From: Rhizobium sp. NFR03
Lineage (GTDB): Bacteria > Pseudomonadota > Alphaproteobacteria > Rhizobiales > Rhizobiaceae
Direction of reading: 5' to 3'
Length of the DNA: 64,000 nt
Assembly (NCBI RefSeq): GCF_900111275.1
Contig: NZ_FOGR01000011.1
Span: 84,267-148,266, forward strand
The notes below the pieces were generated by a model. The model was not told where the DNA came from. It made no database searches and saw only the letters and a program-made list of their open reading frames with translations. Positions 18,529 through 27,860 of this stretch are shown here, one piece after another (the stretch's first letter is position 1; the number at the start of each line of letters is the position of its first letter). A program made the position numbers and the translations under genes.

Positions 18529-19734
18529 TCAGACGCGTTCGAACGCCATCGCAATACCTTGGCCAACGCCGATGCACATGGCAGCGAGAGCGTGGCGGCC
18601 CGTGCCGAGGGACAATTCGAGGGCTGCGGTTCCGGCAATGCGTGCGCCGGACATTCCGAGCGGATGGCCGAGCGCGATAGCGCCGCCGTTTCGGTTCACA
18701 TGCCCGGCATCCTCCGCAATGCCGAGTTCCCGCAGCACGGCAATGGCCTGCGAGGCGAAGGCTTCGTTGATTTCCACCACGTCGAACTGGGTCGGCGAGA
18801 TGCCGAGGCGCCTGGCAAGCTTCTGCGCTGCCGGCACGGGCCCGATGCCCATGACCCGCGGCGGCACACCTGCTGCAGCGCCGCCAATGATTCTTGCGAT
18901 CGGAGTGAGGCCATGACGCTTCGCGCCCGCTTCGGACGCGATGATCAGGGCTGCCGCGCCATCATTCACGCCGGAAGCGTTGCCGGCGGTTACGGTGCCA
19001 TTCCCGGTCCTGTTCACCGGCTTGAGGCCGGAGAGCGCCTCGATGCTGGTCGCACGAGGATGCTCGTCCTTCACCACGACAACAGCTTCACCTTTACGCT
19101 GGGGAACGCTGACCGGCGTGATTTCCCGATCGAGGCGGCCATTGGCCTGGGCTGCCGCAGCCCGTTCCTGTGAGCGGACCGAGAACGCGTCCTGATCTTC
19201 CCGCGAGACATGGAAATCAGCGGCGACGTTATCGCCGGTTTCCGGCATGGAATCGACGCCGTACATCGCCTTCATCTGAGGATTGACGAAGCGCCAGCCA
19301 ATCGTGGTGTCGTAGATTTCGGCTTGGCGGGAGAAGGCGGTTTCGGCCTTCGGCATCACGAAGGGCGCCCGGCTCATGCTCTCCACGCCGCCCGCTATCA
19401 TCAGGTCGGCTTCGCCGGCGCTGATCGCCCGCGCAGCCGTTATCACAGCATCCATACCCGAGCCGCAAAGCCGGTTGAGCGTTGTGCCACTGACGGATAC
19501 CGGCAGGCCTGCAAGCAGGAGCGACATGCGGGCGACGTTTCGGTTGTCTTCGCCCGCCTGGTTTGCACATCCGAAAATGACGTCATCGACTGCCTCCCAG
19601 TCGACCGCGCTGTTGCGCGCCATCAATGCCTTCAAAGGGACGGCGCCCAGATCGTCGGGGCGAACGGAAGCAAGCTTGCCGCCGAAGCGGCCGATGGGTG
19701 TGCGGATATAATCACAGATGAAAGCGTCTGGCAT
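18529..19734 (-). CDS. pcaF: 3-oxoadipyl-CoA thiolase
   Basis: The last step of the 3-oxoadipate pathway: cleaves 3-oxoadipyl-CoA to acetyl-CoA and succinyl-CoA. The 401-residue length is exact for PcaF. The acyl-accepting cysteine is in NRLCGSGMDAV (near residue 89), the histidine in GGAIALGHPLGMSGAR and the second cysteine in AAMCIGVGQG. It follows pcaJ by 12 bases and completes pcaIJF. The thiolase family is broad, but the operon context makes this assignment firm. Confidence 0.95.
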   Translation of the reverse strand: MPDAFICDYIRTPIGRFGGKLASVRPDDLGAVPLKALMARNSAVDWEAVDDVIFGCANQAGEDNRNVARMSLLLAGLPVSVSGTTLNRLCGSGMDAVITAARAISAGEADLMIAGGVESMSRAPFVMPKAETAFSRQAEIYDTTIGWRFVNPQMKAMYGVDSMPETGDNVAADFHVSREDQDAFSVRSQERAAAAQANGRLDREITPVSVPQRKGEAVVVVKDEHPRATSIEALSGLKPVNRTGNGTVTAGNASGVNDGAAALIIASEAGAKRHGLTPIARIIGGAAAGVPPRVMGIGPVPAAQKLARRLGISPTQFDVVEINEAFASQAIAVLRELGIAEDAGHVNRNGGAIALGHPLGMSGARIAGTAALELSLGTGRHALAAMCIGVGQGIAMAFERV

Positions 19735-19746
19735 GGCTCAATCCCC

Positions 19747-20436
19747 TCACAGTTCGGGTACGACGAGATCGACGACCGGTGCGGCGACATGAAGTGGTGC
19801 GCCGGTCATGGCCTGAAGATCATCCATCGACACGGCGGCAAGCTTCTCGCGCACCACGAAGCGGCCTTCGGCAATGTCGATGACGGCGTGGCTGGTATAG
19901 ACCCGCGTGATGCAGGCGACGCCTGTCAGCGGGAATGTGCAGGCATCGACCAGCTTCGGCTTGCCGTCCTTCGTCACATGTTCGGTGATGACGAAGACCT
20001 GCTTTGCGCCATGCACGAGATCCATCGCGCCGCCGACGGCAGGCACGCCCTTGGAGCCGACCCGCCAGTTGGCAAGGTCACCCGTCTGGGCCACCTGATA
20101 GGCACCGAGAATGGCGACGTCGAGATGGCCGCCGCGCACCATGGCGAAGCTGTCGGCGTGGTGGAAGAAGGCTGCCCCCGGGTTAAGCGTGACAGCGCGT
20201 TTGCCTGCATTGATCAGGTCCCAGTCTTCCTCGCCCGGCGCCGGAGGCTCGCCGAAATCGAGAATGCCGTTTTCCGTGTGGAAGATCGCCCGCCGGCCAG
20301 GAGGCTGATAGCGCGCCACCATTTCCGGAAAGCCGATGCCGAGATTGACATAGGCGCCGTCCTCGATGTCCTGCGCGGCGCGCCACGCGATCTGCGCATT
20401 GGAAAGCTTGATGTCGTCGATATCGCCGGTGCTCAT
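19747..20436 (-). CDS. pcaJ: 3-oxoadipate CoA-transferase, beta subunit
   Basis: With PcaI, moves CoA from succinyl-CoA to 3-oxoadipate. The 229-residue protein has the family-I CoA-transferase beta-subunit blocks YVNLGIGFPEMVARY and the catalytic glutamate in TENGILDFGE. ATG 20436 overlaps the pcaI stop as ATGA; an upstream extension to 20601 lies inside pcaI and is rejected. Confidence 0.95.
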   Translation of the reverse strand: MSTGDIDDIKLSNAQIAWRAAQDIEDGAYVNLGIGFPEMVARYQPPGRRAIFHTENGILDFGEPPAPGEEDWDLINAGKRAVTLNPGAAFFHHADSFAMVRGGHLDVAILGAYQVAQTGDLANWRVGSKGVPAVGGAMDLVHGAKQVFVITEHVTKDGKPKLVDACTFPLTGVACITRVYTSHAVIDIAEGRFVVREKLAAVSMDDLQAMTGAPLHVAAPVVDLVVPEL

Positions 20437-21140
20437 GCGTAGGATACTCCGGCTCGGATGAGATCTTCTTCCTGTTGTGGCTGTTCCACCTCGGTCAGGC
20501 GGTTCACGAAGATGCCTGGCGTGACCACATGCTCCGGGTCGATCTCTCCCGGCGCGACGATCCGGGAGACCTGCGCGATCGTGGTGGTCGCCGCCATACA
20601 CATCAGCGGATTGAAGTTTCGGCCGGCCTTGCTGTATGTCAGATTGCCGTGGCGGTCGCCCAGATGGGCCTTGACGATGGCGAAATCCGCTTTCAGCCAG
20701 CGCTCCTGCACATAATGACGGCCGTCGAACTCTGCGATCGCCTTGCCCTCGGCAAGTTCGGTGCCGTAGGCGGTCGGCGTGTAGAAGGCGGGGATGCCGG
20801 CTCCTCCGGCGCGGATGCGCTCGGCAAGCGTGCCTTGCGGCACCAGTTCCAGCTCGATCTGCCCGGCGAGATAACGCTCTGTAAATGCGCGAGGATCCGA
20901 CGAGCGGGGAAACGAGCAGATCATCTTCCGGACCATGCCGGCGTCGATCATGGCGGCGATGCCGATGCGGCCGTTACCAGCATTGTTGTTGATCACCGTC
21001 AGCCCGGTCGGGCGCTTGTCGATCAACGCATGAATGAGTTCGATCGGCGCGCCGGAGCCTCCAAAGCCGCCGATCATGATGGTGGCGCCGTCGCCGATAT
21101 CCTTCACGGCTTCCGCCGTGCTGCTGACCGTCTTGTCCAC
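20433..21140 (-). CDS. pcaI: 3-oxoadipate CoA-transferase, alpha subunit
   Basis: A 235-residue alpha subunit with the CoA-binding loop IMIGGFGGSGAPIELI and the NNAGNG block. The start is taken as GTG 21140 (VDKTVSSTAEAV), which has GGAGGA well placed upstream; an in-frame ATG at 21203 would add 21 residues rich in Cys, Trp and Arg unlike the family. It opens the pcaIJF operon, divergent from pcaR, with the palindromic operator between them. Confidence 0.94.
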   Translation of the reverse strand: MDKTVSSTAEAVKDIGDGATIMIGGFGGSGAPIELIHALIDKRPTGLTVINNNAGNGRIGIAAMIDAGMVRKMICSFPRSSDPRAFTERYLAGQIELELVPQGTLAERIRAGGAGIPAFYTPTAYGTELAEGKAIAEFDGRHYVQERWLKADFAIVKAHLGDRHGNLTYSKAGRNFNPLMCMAATTTIAQVSRIVAPGEIDPEHVVTPGIFVNRLTEVEQPQQEEDLIRAGVSYA

Positions 21141-21223
21141 TGTATCCTCCGCCTGAAACCGGCTTTTGCGAAGCCGGCAACACCAAAAGGGTAACGCGAG
21201 CAACTATCGACGGCAATGCAAAT

Positions 21224-21256
21224 GTGCGATATCGTTTTGTTGTTGCAATATCGCAC
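21224..21256. promoter_or_regulatory. palindromic operator between pcaI and pcaR
   Basis: GTGCGATAT at 21224-21232 and ATATCGCAC at 21248-21256 form a perfect 9-base inverted repeat with a 15-base spacer, in the 118-base gap between divergent pcaI and pcaR. The right arm ends 2 bases before the pcaR start codon, so binding would block pcaR initiation. IclR-type regulators such as PcaR and PcaU bind repeats of this kind. The sequence is the best PcaR site in the window. Confidence 0.7.
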
Positions 21257-21258
21257 GA

Positions 21259-22032
21259 ATGGAGCCGATGGTGGAGACGAAGCAGAGCGATATGATGGGC
21301 GGGCTTGCCAAGGGGTTGCGCGTGATCGAGGCCTTTACGGTGGATACGCCGCGCCTGAGCATTTCCGAAGCCGCTGCGATTGCCGGACTCGACCGGGCGA
21401 CGACGCGGCGATGCCTGCTGACGCTCGCCGAGCTCGGCTACTGCGCTTATGACGGCAAGTTCTTTACGGTCACGCCGCGCGTCCTGCGGCTGGGGACCGG
21501 CTGCCTCGCGACCATGCCGCTGCCCCGCATCGTCCAGCCATGGCTGGATAAGCTTTCCGAAGAAATCGGCCAGAGCACATCGGTCGCCATCCTCGACGAA
21601 AGCGAAATTGTCTATGTCGCACGGGCCGCGCAACGGAAGGTGATGTCGATCGCGCTGATGCCGGGCTCGCGCCTGCCGGCCTATTGTACCTCCATGGGAC
21701 GGGTCCTGCTGGCGGCTCTGCCGGAAGAGGCGGCACGACGTCTCCTCGGCTCAGCGCCGCTCATCCAGCGGACGCCGCACACGGTGACAGATATCGAGAG
21801 GCTGATGAGCGAACTGAAGACGGTTCGCACACAGGGATATGCGACCGTCAGCGAGGAGGTGGAACTTGGTCTCCGATCAATTGCGGTTCCGCTCGCCAAC
21901 GCTCGCGGGCAGGTGGTCGCAGCGCTGAATACCGGCTTTCCCGCATCGTCGGACACGGTGAATGCCGTTGCGCAAAACAGTCTCGAACCGCTTCTTCGGG
22001 TGCGGAACGACCTTTCCCGGATCCTCAACTAG
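21259..22032 (+). CDS. pcaR: IclR-family regulator of pcaIJF, PcaR
   Basis: A 257-residue regulator with an N-terminal winged helix-turn-helix (LSISEAAAIAGLDRATTRRCL) and a C-terminal effector domain with the IclR blocks SVAILDESEIVYVAR, LPAYCTSMGRVLLAALP and GYATVSEEVELGLRSIAVPL. In related bacteria PcaR/PcaU responds to 3-oxoadipate or protocatechuate (family knowledge). ATG 21259 is preferred over an upstream frame start at 21166 that would run through the operator. Divergence from pcaI supports the name. Confidence 0.92.
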   Translation: MEPMVETKQSDMMGGLAKGLRVIEAFTVDTPRLSISEAAAIAGLDRATTRRCLLTLAELGYCAYDGKFFTVTPRVLRLGTGCLATMPLPRIVQPWLDKLSEEIGQSTSVAILDESEIVYVARAAQRKVMSIALMPGSRLPAYCTSMGRVLLAALPEEAARRLLGSAPLIQRTPHTVTDIERLMSELKTVRTQGYATVSEEVELGLRSIAVPLANARGQVVAALNTGFPASSDTVNAVAQNSLEPLLRVRNDLSRILN

Positions 22033-22093
22033 GTCTTTGACAAGAGATGCCTCCCGCCTCGGCGGCGGGGCGTGGCCCTGATCATGGCGGACG

Positions 22094-22114
22094 GGCCGGG
22101 CTCTGCACCCGGCC
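22094..22114. terminator. weak hairpin between convergent pcaR and the aldehyde dehydrogenase gene
   Basis: GGCCGGG and CCCGGCC pair perfectly over 7 bases around a 7-base loop. No T-tract follows on either strand, so it is at best a weak or factor-assisted terminator. Confidence 0.35.
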
Positions 22115-22120
22115 TCGCGT

Positions 22121-23548
22121 TTAGCCGTGGGCGATCATGATGTGGCGCACGGCAGTGTAGTCCTCGAGCGCGTAGACCGAGAGGTCCTTGCCGTAGCCCG
22201 ACTGTTTCAGGCCACCATGTGGCATCTCGTTGACGAGAGCGAAGTGCGTATTGATCCAGGTGCAGCCATATTGCAGACGGCCGGCTGTCTGCATGGCGCG
22301 CGAAATGTCCTTCGACCAGACGGACGAGGCAAGGCCATAGTCGCTGTCGTTTGCCCAGGTCACAGCTTGTTCGGGCTCTTGGAAGCGTGTGACGGAGACG
22401 ACCGGGCCGAACACCTCGCGGCGGACGATCTCGTCGTCCTGCAGCGCCCCGGCAATAACGGTCGGCTGGAAGAAGAAACCATCGCCCGGGCCTCGCGCGC
22501 CACCTGTCGTGACTTCCATGTGCCGCGCCTCGTTGGTGCGTTCCACGAAGCTCGATACCCGGTCGCGCTGGCGGGCCGAAATGAGCGGGCCGATCTCGTT
22601 TTCGGCATCGTTCTCCGATCCGAAGGTGATGCTGGAGACGGCGGAAGTAAGGTCGGCGACCAGTTTCTCGTAGATTCCGTCCTGCGCGTAGATGCGGCAG
22701 GCGGCCGTGCAGTCCTGTCCGGCATTGTAGAAGCCGAAGGTGCGGATGCCGGCAACGACGGCATCAAGATCGGCATCGTCGTAGACGATGACAGGTGCCT
22801 TGCCGCCGAGTTCCAGATGGGTTCGCTTCACGGTCTTTGCAGCGGCCGTCAGCACCTTCTTGCCGGTCGCAATGTCGCCCGTGATCGAAACCATCGCGAT
22901 CTTCGGGTGGTTGATCAGCGCATTGCCAACGGTTTCGCCGCGGCCAAGAATGATGTTGACGGCGCCCTCCGGCAGGATGTCCGCAACGAGCCGCGCCATC
23001 TTCAGGGCGGTCAGCGGCGTCTGCTCCGAGGGCTTGAAGACAACCGTGTTGCCGCCGGCCAGTGCCGGTGCGAGCTTCCAGGCCATCATCATCAAAGGGT
23101 AGTTCCACGGCGCGATGGAGCCGACGACGCCGATAGCGTCACGCCGGATCATCGACGTGTGCCCGGGCAGGTATTCGCCCGCAACCGGGCCGTTCAGCAT
23201 ACGAATGGCACCGGCAAAGAAACGCCAGCAATCGACGATCGCCGGGATCTCGTCGTTGCGCACGGCATGCAGAGGCTTGCCGCAATTCAGGGCTTCAAGG
23301 CTCGCGAAGCCATCCGCATCGCGCTCGATCGCGTCGGCTATCCGCAGAAGATAGGTCGAACGCTCGGCCGGCGTCGTGCGCGACCATGACGTGAAGGCGC
23401 GCTCGGCGGCGTCCACCGCCGCATCGATCTGCCCGTGCGACGCCTCGGCAAGCGCAAGGATTTTCGCACCGGTTTTCGGGTTGAGGATCTGCTCTTCCGC
23501 CTCCGTGCCGGCTTCGAAGCGCGCGCCGATCAAAAGGTCCGTGTCCAT
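22121..23548 (-). CDS. aminobutyraldehyde-type aldehyde dehydrogenase
   Basis: A 475-residue NAD-dependent aldehyde dehydrogenase. The catalytic cysteine is in [11 protein letters not shown], the general-base glutamate in [14 protein letters not shown], and the cofactor region shows [10 protein letters not shown]. The size, the Cys-Thr-Ala-Ala context and the C-terminal ending [20 protein letters not shown] point to the gamma-aminobutyraldehyde dehydrogenase group (PatD/Prr), which makes GABA from putrescine. Its place at the end of a polyamine-type ABC operon supports this. ATG 23548 has AGGAG upstream; an upstream frame to 23674 overlaps the permease gene. Confidence 0.88.
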   Translation of the reverse strand: MDTDLLIGARFEAGTEAEEQILNPKTGAKILALAEASHGQIDAAVDAAERAFTSWSRTTPAERSTYLLRIADAIERDADGFASLEALNCGKPLHAVRNDEIPAIVDCWRFFAGAIRMLNGPVAGEYLPGHTSMIRRDAIGVVGSIAPWNYPLMMMAWKLAPALAGGNTVVFKPSEQTPLTALKMARLVADILPEGAVNIILGRGETVGNALINHPKIAMVSITGDIATGKKVLTAAAKTVKRTHLELGGKAPVIVYDDADLDAVVAGIRTFGFYNAGQDCTAACRIYAQDGIYEKLVADLTSAVSSITFGSENDAENEIGPLISARQRDRVSSFVERTNEARHMEVTTGGARGPGDGFFFQPTVIAGALQDDEIVRREVFGPVVSVTRFQEPEQAVTWANDSDYGLASSVWSKDISRAMQTAGRLQYGCTWINTHFALVNEMPHGGLKQSGYGKDLSVYALEDYTAVRHIMIAHG

Positions 23549-23573
23549 GGTCGATCTCCTGTTCAGGTTCGTA

Positions 23574-24389
23574 TCATTTGCCCGCGCCGGCAATGCGGTC
23601 GCCATCGCGGGTGAGGAAGTAGGCGGCAAGGATGGGCAGAAGCGTGACCAGCACAACAACCATGGCGACCACATTGGTCACCGGCCTCTGGCGGGGGCGG
23701 ATCAACTCTTCCAGCATCCAGATCGGCAATGTGGATTGCTGTCCGGCCGTAAATGTCGTGACGATGACCTCGTCGAAGGATAGCGCGAAGGCGAGCATGC
23801 CGCCGGCCAGAAGCGCTGTCGCGATGTTCGGCAGGATGACGTAACGAAACGTCTGGAAGCCGTCCGCGCCAAGATCCATGGACGCTTCCACCATCGAGCC
23901 CGAAAAGCGGCGAAAGCGAGCGACCGCGTTGTTGTAGACGACGACGATGCAGAACGTGGCGTGGCCAAGCACGATGGTGAAGAACGAGAACGGAATATCC
24001 GCCATCGAGAAGGCCGACCGGAGCGCAATGCCGGTGATGATGCCGGGCAGCGCGATCGGCAGGATGACGAGCAGCGACACCGCCTCGCGGCCGAAGAAGG
24101 CGGAGCGGGAAACGGCAGCGGCGCAGAGCGTGCCGAGCACGAGGGCGATGGCCGTCGCCAGGCTGGCCACCTTCACCGACAGCATGAGCGCCGCCCAGAC
24201 ATCCGGCCGGTTCCAGGTCACGGCAAACCATTGAAGCGTCAGCCCCGGCGGTGGAAAGCGATAGCTCTTCTCCTCGGTGGTGAACGCGTAGAGGAAGATG
24301 AGCAGGATCGGCAGATGCAGGAACAGCAGGCCGACACAGGCCGAGATCTTCAGGGGCAGCGGTGCCCGGTCGAGACGGTCAGAGCGCAT
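23574..24389 (-). CDS. ABC transporter permease (PotC/PotI type)
   Basis: A 271-residue inner-membrane protein with six hydrophobic segments and the EAA loop at [21 protein letters not shown] near residue 190. It is the second permease of a polyamine-type importer and overlaps the first permease gene by 11 bases (24379-24389). It is followed after 25 bases by the aldehyde dehydrogenase. Confidence 0.9.
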   Translation of the reverse strand: MRSDRLDRAPLPLKISACVGLLFLHLPILLIFLYAFTTEEKSYRFPPPGLTLQWFAVTWNRPDVWAALMLSVKVASLATAIALVLGTLCAAAVSRSAFFGREAVSLLVILPIALPGIITGIALRSAFSMADIPFSFFTIVLGHATFCIVVVYNNAVARFRRFSGSMVEASMDLGADGFQTFRYVILPNIATALLAGGMLAFALSFDEVIVTTFTAGQQSTLPIWMLEELIRPRQRPVTNVVAMVVVLVTLLPILAAYFLTRDGDRIAGAGK

Positions 24390-25335
24390 CGAAAGCTCCC
24401 ATGCGGCGGGCGGCCCAGAGATAGGCGCTCATGATGACGATGGGCACCAGCGTGAAGGCGGCGGCGAGCGGCAGATTGCCGGCCGTTCCCTGCTGTGCGT
24501 AGACCGCCTGCCCGATGAAGAGGCGGGAGGAGCCGATGATCTGCGGGATGATGTAGTCGCCGAGCGTCAGCGAGAAGGTGAAGATGGAGCCGGCAACGAT
24601 GCCCGGCAGCGCAAGCGGCAGCAGGACGTGGCGGAAGGTCTGCCGGGGATGTGCGCCGAGATCGGCCGAAGCTTCGACAAGGCTGCCGGACACGCGTTCG
24701 AGCGCGGCCTGGATCGGCAGGATCATGAAGGGCAGCCAGACATAAACGAAGACCATGAAGGTGCCGGTGTAGCTGACCGACAGCGAGTTGCCGCCGATGA
24801 CCGGTATTGCAAGCCAAGAGTCGAGAAGCCAGAGCAGGTGCAGCTTTGTAAACAGCCAGGTGAGGATGCCCTCCTTCGCAAGGATCAGTTTCCAGGCGTA
24901 GATCTTTACGAGGTAGCTCGACCAGAGCGGCAGCATGACGCCGAGATAGAACACCGCTTTCCAGACGCCCTGGGCATAGCGTGCGGCATAGTAGGCGATG
25001 GGAAAGGCAATGACGATCGAGGCCAGCGTCACGCTCGCCGCCATCAATACCGTGCGCAGGATGATGTCGAAATTCGCGTCCGAGAAGAGCTGCCGGTATG
25101 TGGCAAGCGTCGGCTCGTAGGTCACGAGGCCGGAGAAATCGTCGATAGCAAAGAGGCTCTGGACGAGAAAGATCGCAAGCGACCCGAGATAGACGACACC
25201 CAGCCAGAGGAGTGGCAGGCAGAGAAGCAAGGCCAGAAACAGTTTCGGATGCCGCCATAAGACATCCGACAGGCGGCCGAGGCTATGCCCGTCCGACGTC
25301 GTTGGGGCATGCGTCTGGTGGGCCGCCATCGCCAT
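24379..25335 (-). CDS. ABC transporter permease (PotB/PotH type)
   Basis: A 318-residue membrane protein with an N-terminal cytoplasmic stretch, six hydrophobic segments and the EAA loop [21 protein letters not shown] near residue 220. The start MAMAAHQ at 25335 overlaps the ATPase stop by one base (TGATG), which fits translational coupling; ATG 25329 is an alternative. A longer frame from 25599 lies inside the ATPase gene and is a shadow. Confidence 0.9.
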   Translation of the reverse strand: MAMAAHQTHAPTTSDGHSLGRLSDVLWRHPKLFLALLLCLPLLWLGVVYLGSLAIFLVQSLFAIDDFSGLVTYEPTLATYRQLFSDANFDIILRTVLMAASVTLASIVIAFPIAYYAARYAQGVWKAVFYLGVMLPLWSSYLVKIYAWKLILAKEGILTWLFTKLHLLWLLDSWLAIPVIGGNSLSVSYTGTFMVFVYVWLPFMILPIQAALERVSGSLVEASADLGAHPRQTFRHVLLPLALPGIVAGSIFTFSLTLGDYIIPQIIGSSRLFIGQAVYAQQGTAGNLPLAAAFTLVPIVIMSAYLWAARRMGAFDAL

Positions 25336-26333
25336 CAGGCTTCCTCCATCACGTGGAGGTCCTGCCGGTTGAAGGCGAGCGTCACCGGCTCGCCAGCGGC
25401 TGGGACGGGCGTGCCGGCCGGGAGCGAGGCCACGATGCGCTCTCCAGCACAATCGAGCGTCACCCGGTTGATGGGGCCCAGAAAGCTTGCGGCAATGGGT
25501 GTGCCGGTGAGGCCGAGTTGGCCATCGGTTGGCGTTCCCAATAGGATCGACTCCGGACGCAGACTGGCGGCAGGCGCGTCGAGGCCGAGCCGCTGGCACT
25601 GGGCGCGGGAGAGAACGTTGGAAGAACCGACGAAATCCGCAACGAACCGGGTTTTCGGACGGCGATAGATCTCCTCGGGCGTACCCACCTGGCGGACTTT
25701 GCCCTCATGAAAAACGGCCACCCGGTCGGCCATGGACAGGGCTTCGCTCTGGTCGTGGGTCACGAAGATGAAGGTCAGGCCAAGCGTCTTCTGCAGCGTC
25801 TTCAGCTCTTCCTGCATCTGCTCGCGTAGCTTGAGATCCAGCGCGCCCAGGGGTTCGTCGAGCAACAGCACGCGCGGACGGTTGACGAGAGCTCGCGCCA
25901 GAGCCACGCGCTGGCGCTGACCGCCGGAGAGTTGGCCGGGTTTGCGCGCGCCATAGCCGGGCAGGGCGACCATTGCCAGCGCTTCCTCCGCCTCCCGTCG
26001 CCGCTCGCCCCTTCCCATGCCCCTGACCATCAGCCCGTAAGCGACGTTGTCGAGGATCGAGAGGTGCGGAAACAGCGCATAATCCTGAAAGACCGTGTTG
26101 ACGTTGCGCCGGTAGGGCGGCACGCCTTCCGCCGTCTCACCGAAGATCTCGATATGGCCGGAGGTCGGCTGCTCGAAGCCGGCGACGAGGCGCAGGCAGG
26201 TCGTTTTGCCGGAGCCGGAGGGGCCAAGCATGGCGAAGAACTCGCCTTCCGCAACCGCGAGATCGACGCCATCGACGGCGCGCACGCTGCCGAAATGGCG
26301 CGAGACGTTCTGGAAGAGGATGGCTGGTGTCAT
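25335..26333 (-). CDS. ABC transporter ATP-binding protein (PotA/PotG type)
   Basis: A 332-residue ATPase with Walker A GPSGSGKTT, Q-loop VFQDYALFP, signature LSGGQRQ, Walker B VLLLDEP and H-loop THDQ, and a C-terminal TOBE domain ending VTLAFNRQDLHVMEEA. The domain order and length match polyamine/opine importers. It is coupled to the permeases; between it and the binding-protein gene lies the RIME-like element, which may modulate the relative expression of the two. Confidence 0.92.
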   Translation of the reverse strand: MTPAILFQNVSRHFGSVRAVDGVDLAVAEGEFFAMLGPSGSGKTTCLRLVAGFEQPTSGHIEIFGETAEGVPPYRRNVNTVFQDYALFPHLSILDNVAYGLMVRGMGRGERRREAEEALAMVALPGYGARKPGQLSGGQRQRVALARALVNRPRVLLLDEPLGALDLKLREQMQEELKTLQKTLGLTFIFVTHDQSEALSMADRVAVFHEGKVRQVGTPEEIYRRPKTRFVADFVGSSNVLSRAQCQRLGLDAPAASLRPESILLGTPTDGQLGLTGTPIAASFLGPINRVTLDCAGERIVASLPAGTPVPAAGEPVTLAFNRQDLHVMEEA

Positions 26334-26389
26334 GGGATCGTCCGGTTGGGGCTAGGAAAGTCAGGAGTGGGATGCTCGCATGCGGAGGC

Positions 26390-26521
26390 GCCCCTCATCC
26401 GGCTGCCGCCACCTTCTCCCCGCGGGCGGGGAGAAGGGCATATGAGGCAAACCCTTGCTCTGACGACGAGCGTGGCACGTTCCCTCTCCCCGCGTGCGGG
26501 GAGAGGGCTAGGGTGAGGGGC
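26390..26521. repeat. RIME-like palindromic intergenic element
   Basis: Two strong hairpins lie in tandem: arms 26412-26423 and 26426-26437 (12 perfect pairs), and arms 26482-26493 and 26496-26507 (12 perfect pairs). The outer ends are also inverted repeats, GCCCCTCATCC at 26390-26400 against GGGTGAGGGGC at 26511-26521. This two-palindrome layout and the CTCCCCGC/GCGGGGAG arms are those of the Rhizobium intergenic mosaic element family known from Rhizobiaceae genomes. It lies between the binding-protein gene and the ATPase gene within the transport operon. Confidence 0.8.
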
Positions 26522-26581
26522 AGAGGACCCCGCCTACACCTGAGCCGTGCTTATAGAGGCAGCGTTCGACCACGCCGCGAC

Positions 26582-27742
26582 CTACCGCCCGCCGATGACA
26601 CCGATATAGTCGGATACCCAGCGGTGGTAGGGCACGCATTCGCTCTGGCTGGCACATTTGGCAACCGGCGTCTTCCAGAACTTCACCTTCTCGAAGTTCT
26701 CGTAGCCATTGGTCTTGCACCCTTCGTCCGTTAGCAGCGCGTTGCCTTTGCAGGCCGCGCCGACGGAGGGGTTCGCGCCGAACCAGGCGGAGACATCGCC
26801 CTGCACCTTCGGCGAAAGCGAATGCTCCATCCACATATAGGCGCAGTTCGGATGAGCGCTTTCTGAGGACAGCATCGTCGTATCGGCCCAGCCGGTCGTG
26901 CCTTCCTCCGGGAAGACGGCGGCGATCGGCTGCTTTTCGGCCGTCAGGAGATTGACCTGAAACGGCCACGAGCCGGAGGCGACAACGCCTTCGTTCTTGA
27001 AGTCGTCGATCTGGATCATGGCGTCGTGCCAGTATCGGCCGACCAGCGTGCGCTGGACACGAAGAATATCGAGTGCCGCCTTGTACTGCTCCTCGTTCAG
27101 CTCGTAAGGGTCCTTGATGCCCAGTTCCGGCTTGTGCGCCATAAGATAGTTGGCGGCATCCGCCACATGGATCGGTCCGTCATAGGCCTGAACGCGGCCC
27201 TTATTGGACTTGCCGTCCGGCAGGGTCATCTCCTCGAAGACGACCTTCCAGCTCTTCGGCGCATCACCCTTGAAGGCTTCGGTATTGTACATCAGCACGT
27301 TCGGACCCCAGACATAGGGGGTGCCATAGTGGACGCCCTTGACCGTATGCCAGGGGGCATCCTGCATCCGCGCATCCAGCGTCTTCCAGCTGGGAATGAG
27401 GTCTGTATTGATGGGCTGCACACGCTTGCCGGCCACAAGGCGGAGCGACGCGTCGCCGGATGCGGTGACGAGGTCGAAGCCGCCTTCGTTCATCAGCGCG
27501 ACCATTTCATCGGAGGTCGCGGCCGTCTTCACCGAGACCTTGCAGCCGCTCGATTTCTCGAAATCGGTCACCCAGTCATATGCCTTGTCGGTCTCGCCGC
27601 GCTCGATATAGCCGGCCCACGCCACGATCGACAGTTCGCCTTCGCCCGTGCCAAGCGCCTTCAAAGGTTCTTGTGCAATAGCAGAGGTGGCGAAAGCGAG
27701 CGATAAGGCAAGAGTGGTGCAGGACTTCAGAATCTTGATCAT
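26582..27742 (-). CDS. ABC transporter substrate-binding protein (PotD/PotF type)
   Basis: A 386-residue protein with a signal peptide (MIKILKSCTTLALSLAFATSAIA, mature QEPLKALG). The mature part has ELSIVAWAGYIERG near its start and TASGDASLRLVAGKRVQPIN, as in spermidine/putrescine-binding proteins of the PotD family. Six cysteines occur in the C-terminal third (PNCAYMW, GAACKG, EGCKTN, AKCASQSECVP), suggesting disulfides, which is unusual for PotD itself and may mark a distinct subgroup. First gene of the operon with the ATPase, two permeases and the dehydrogenase. Confidence 0.88.
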   Translation of the reverse strand: MIKILKSCTTLALSLAFATSAIAQEPLKALGTGEGELSIVAWAGYIERGETDKAYDWVTDFEKSSGCKVSVKTAATSDEMVALMNEGGFDLVTASGDASLRLVAGKRVQPINTDLIPSWKTLDARMQDAPWHTVKGVHYGTPYVWGPNVLMYNTEAFKGDAPKSWKVVFEEMTLPDGKSNKGRVQAYDGPIHVADAANYLMAHKPELGIKDPYELNEEQYKAALDILRVQRTLVGRYWHDAMIQIDDFKNEGVVASGSWPFQVNLLTAEKQPIAAVFPEEGTTGWADTTMLSSESAHPNCAYMWMEHSLSPKVQGDVSAWFGANPSVGAACKGNALLTDEGCKTNGYENFEKVKFWKTPVAKCASQSECVPYHRWVSDYIGVIGGR

Positions 27743-27860
27743 CTGTGGTCTCCCGGTTCGGCCGTTGTTCGGCTCGTCTGTTCCCGGAAGGAAAGGTGCC
27801 GCGCTTCTGCCGCATTCGCAAATTCATTAAACAGATAGTCGGTATCGGTTTTACCGAATG

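Noticed and set aside
16779..18680. A 633-codon plus-strand frame
   Set aside because: It runs antisense across both the LuxR and DedA genes, which have clear domains on the minus strand.
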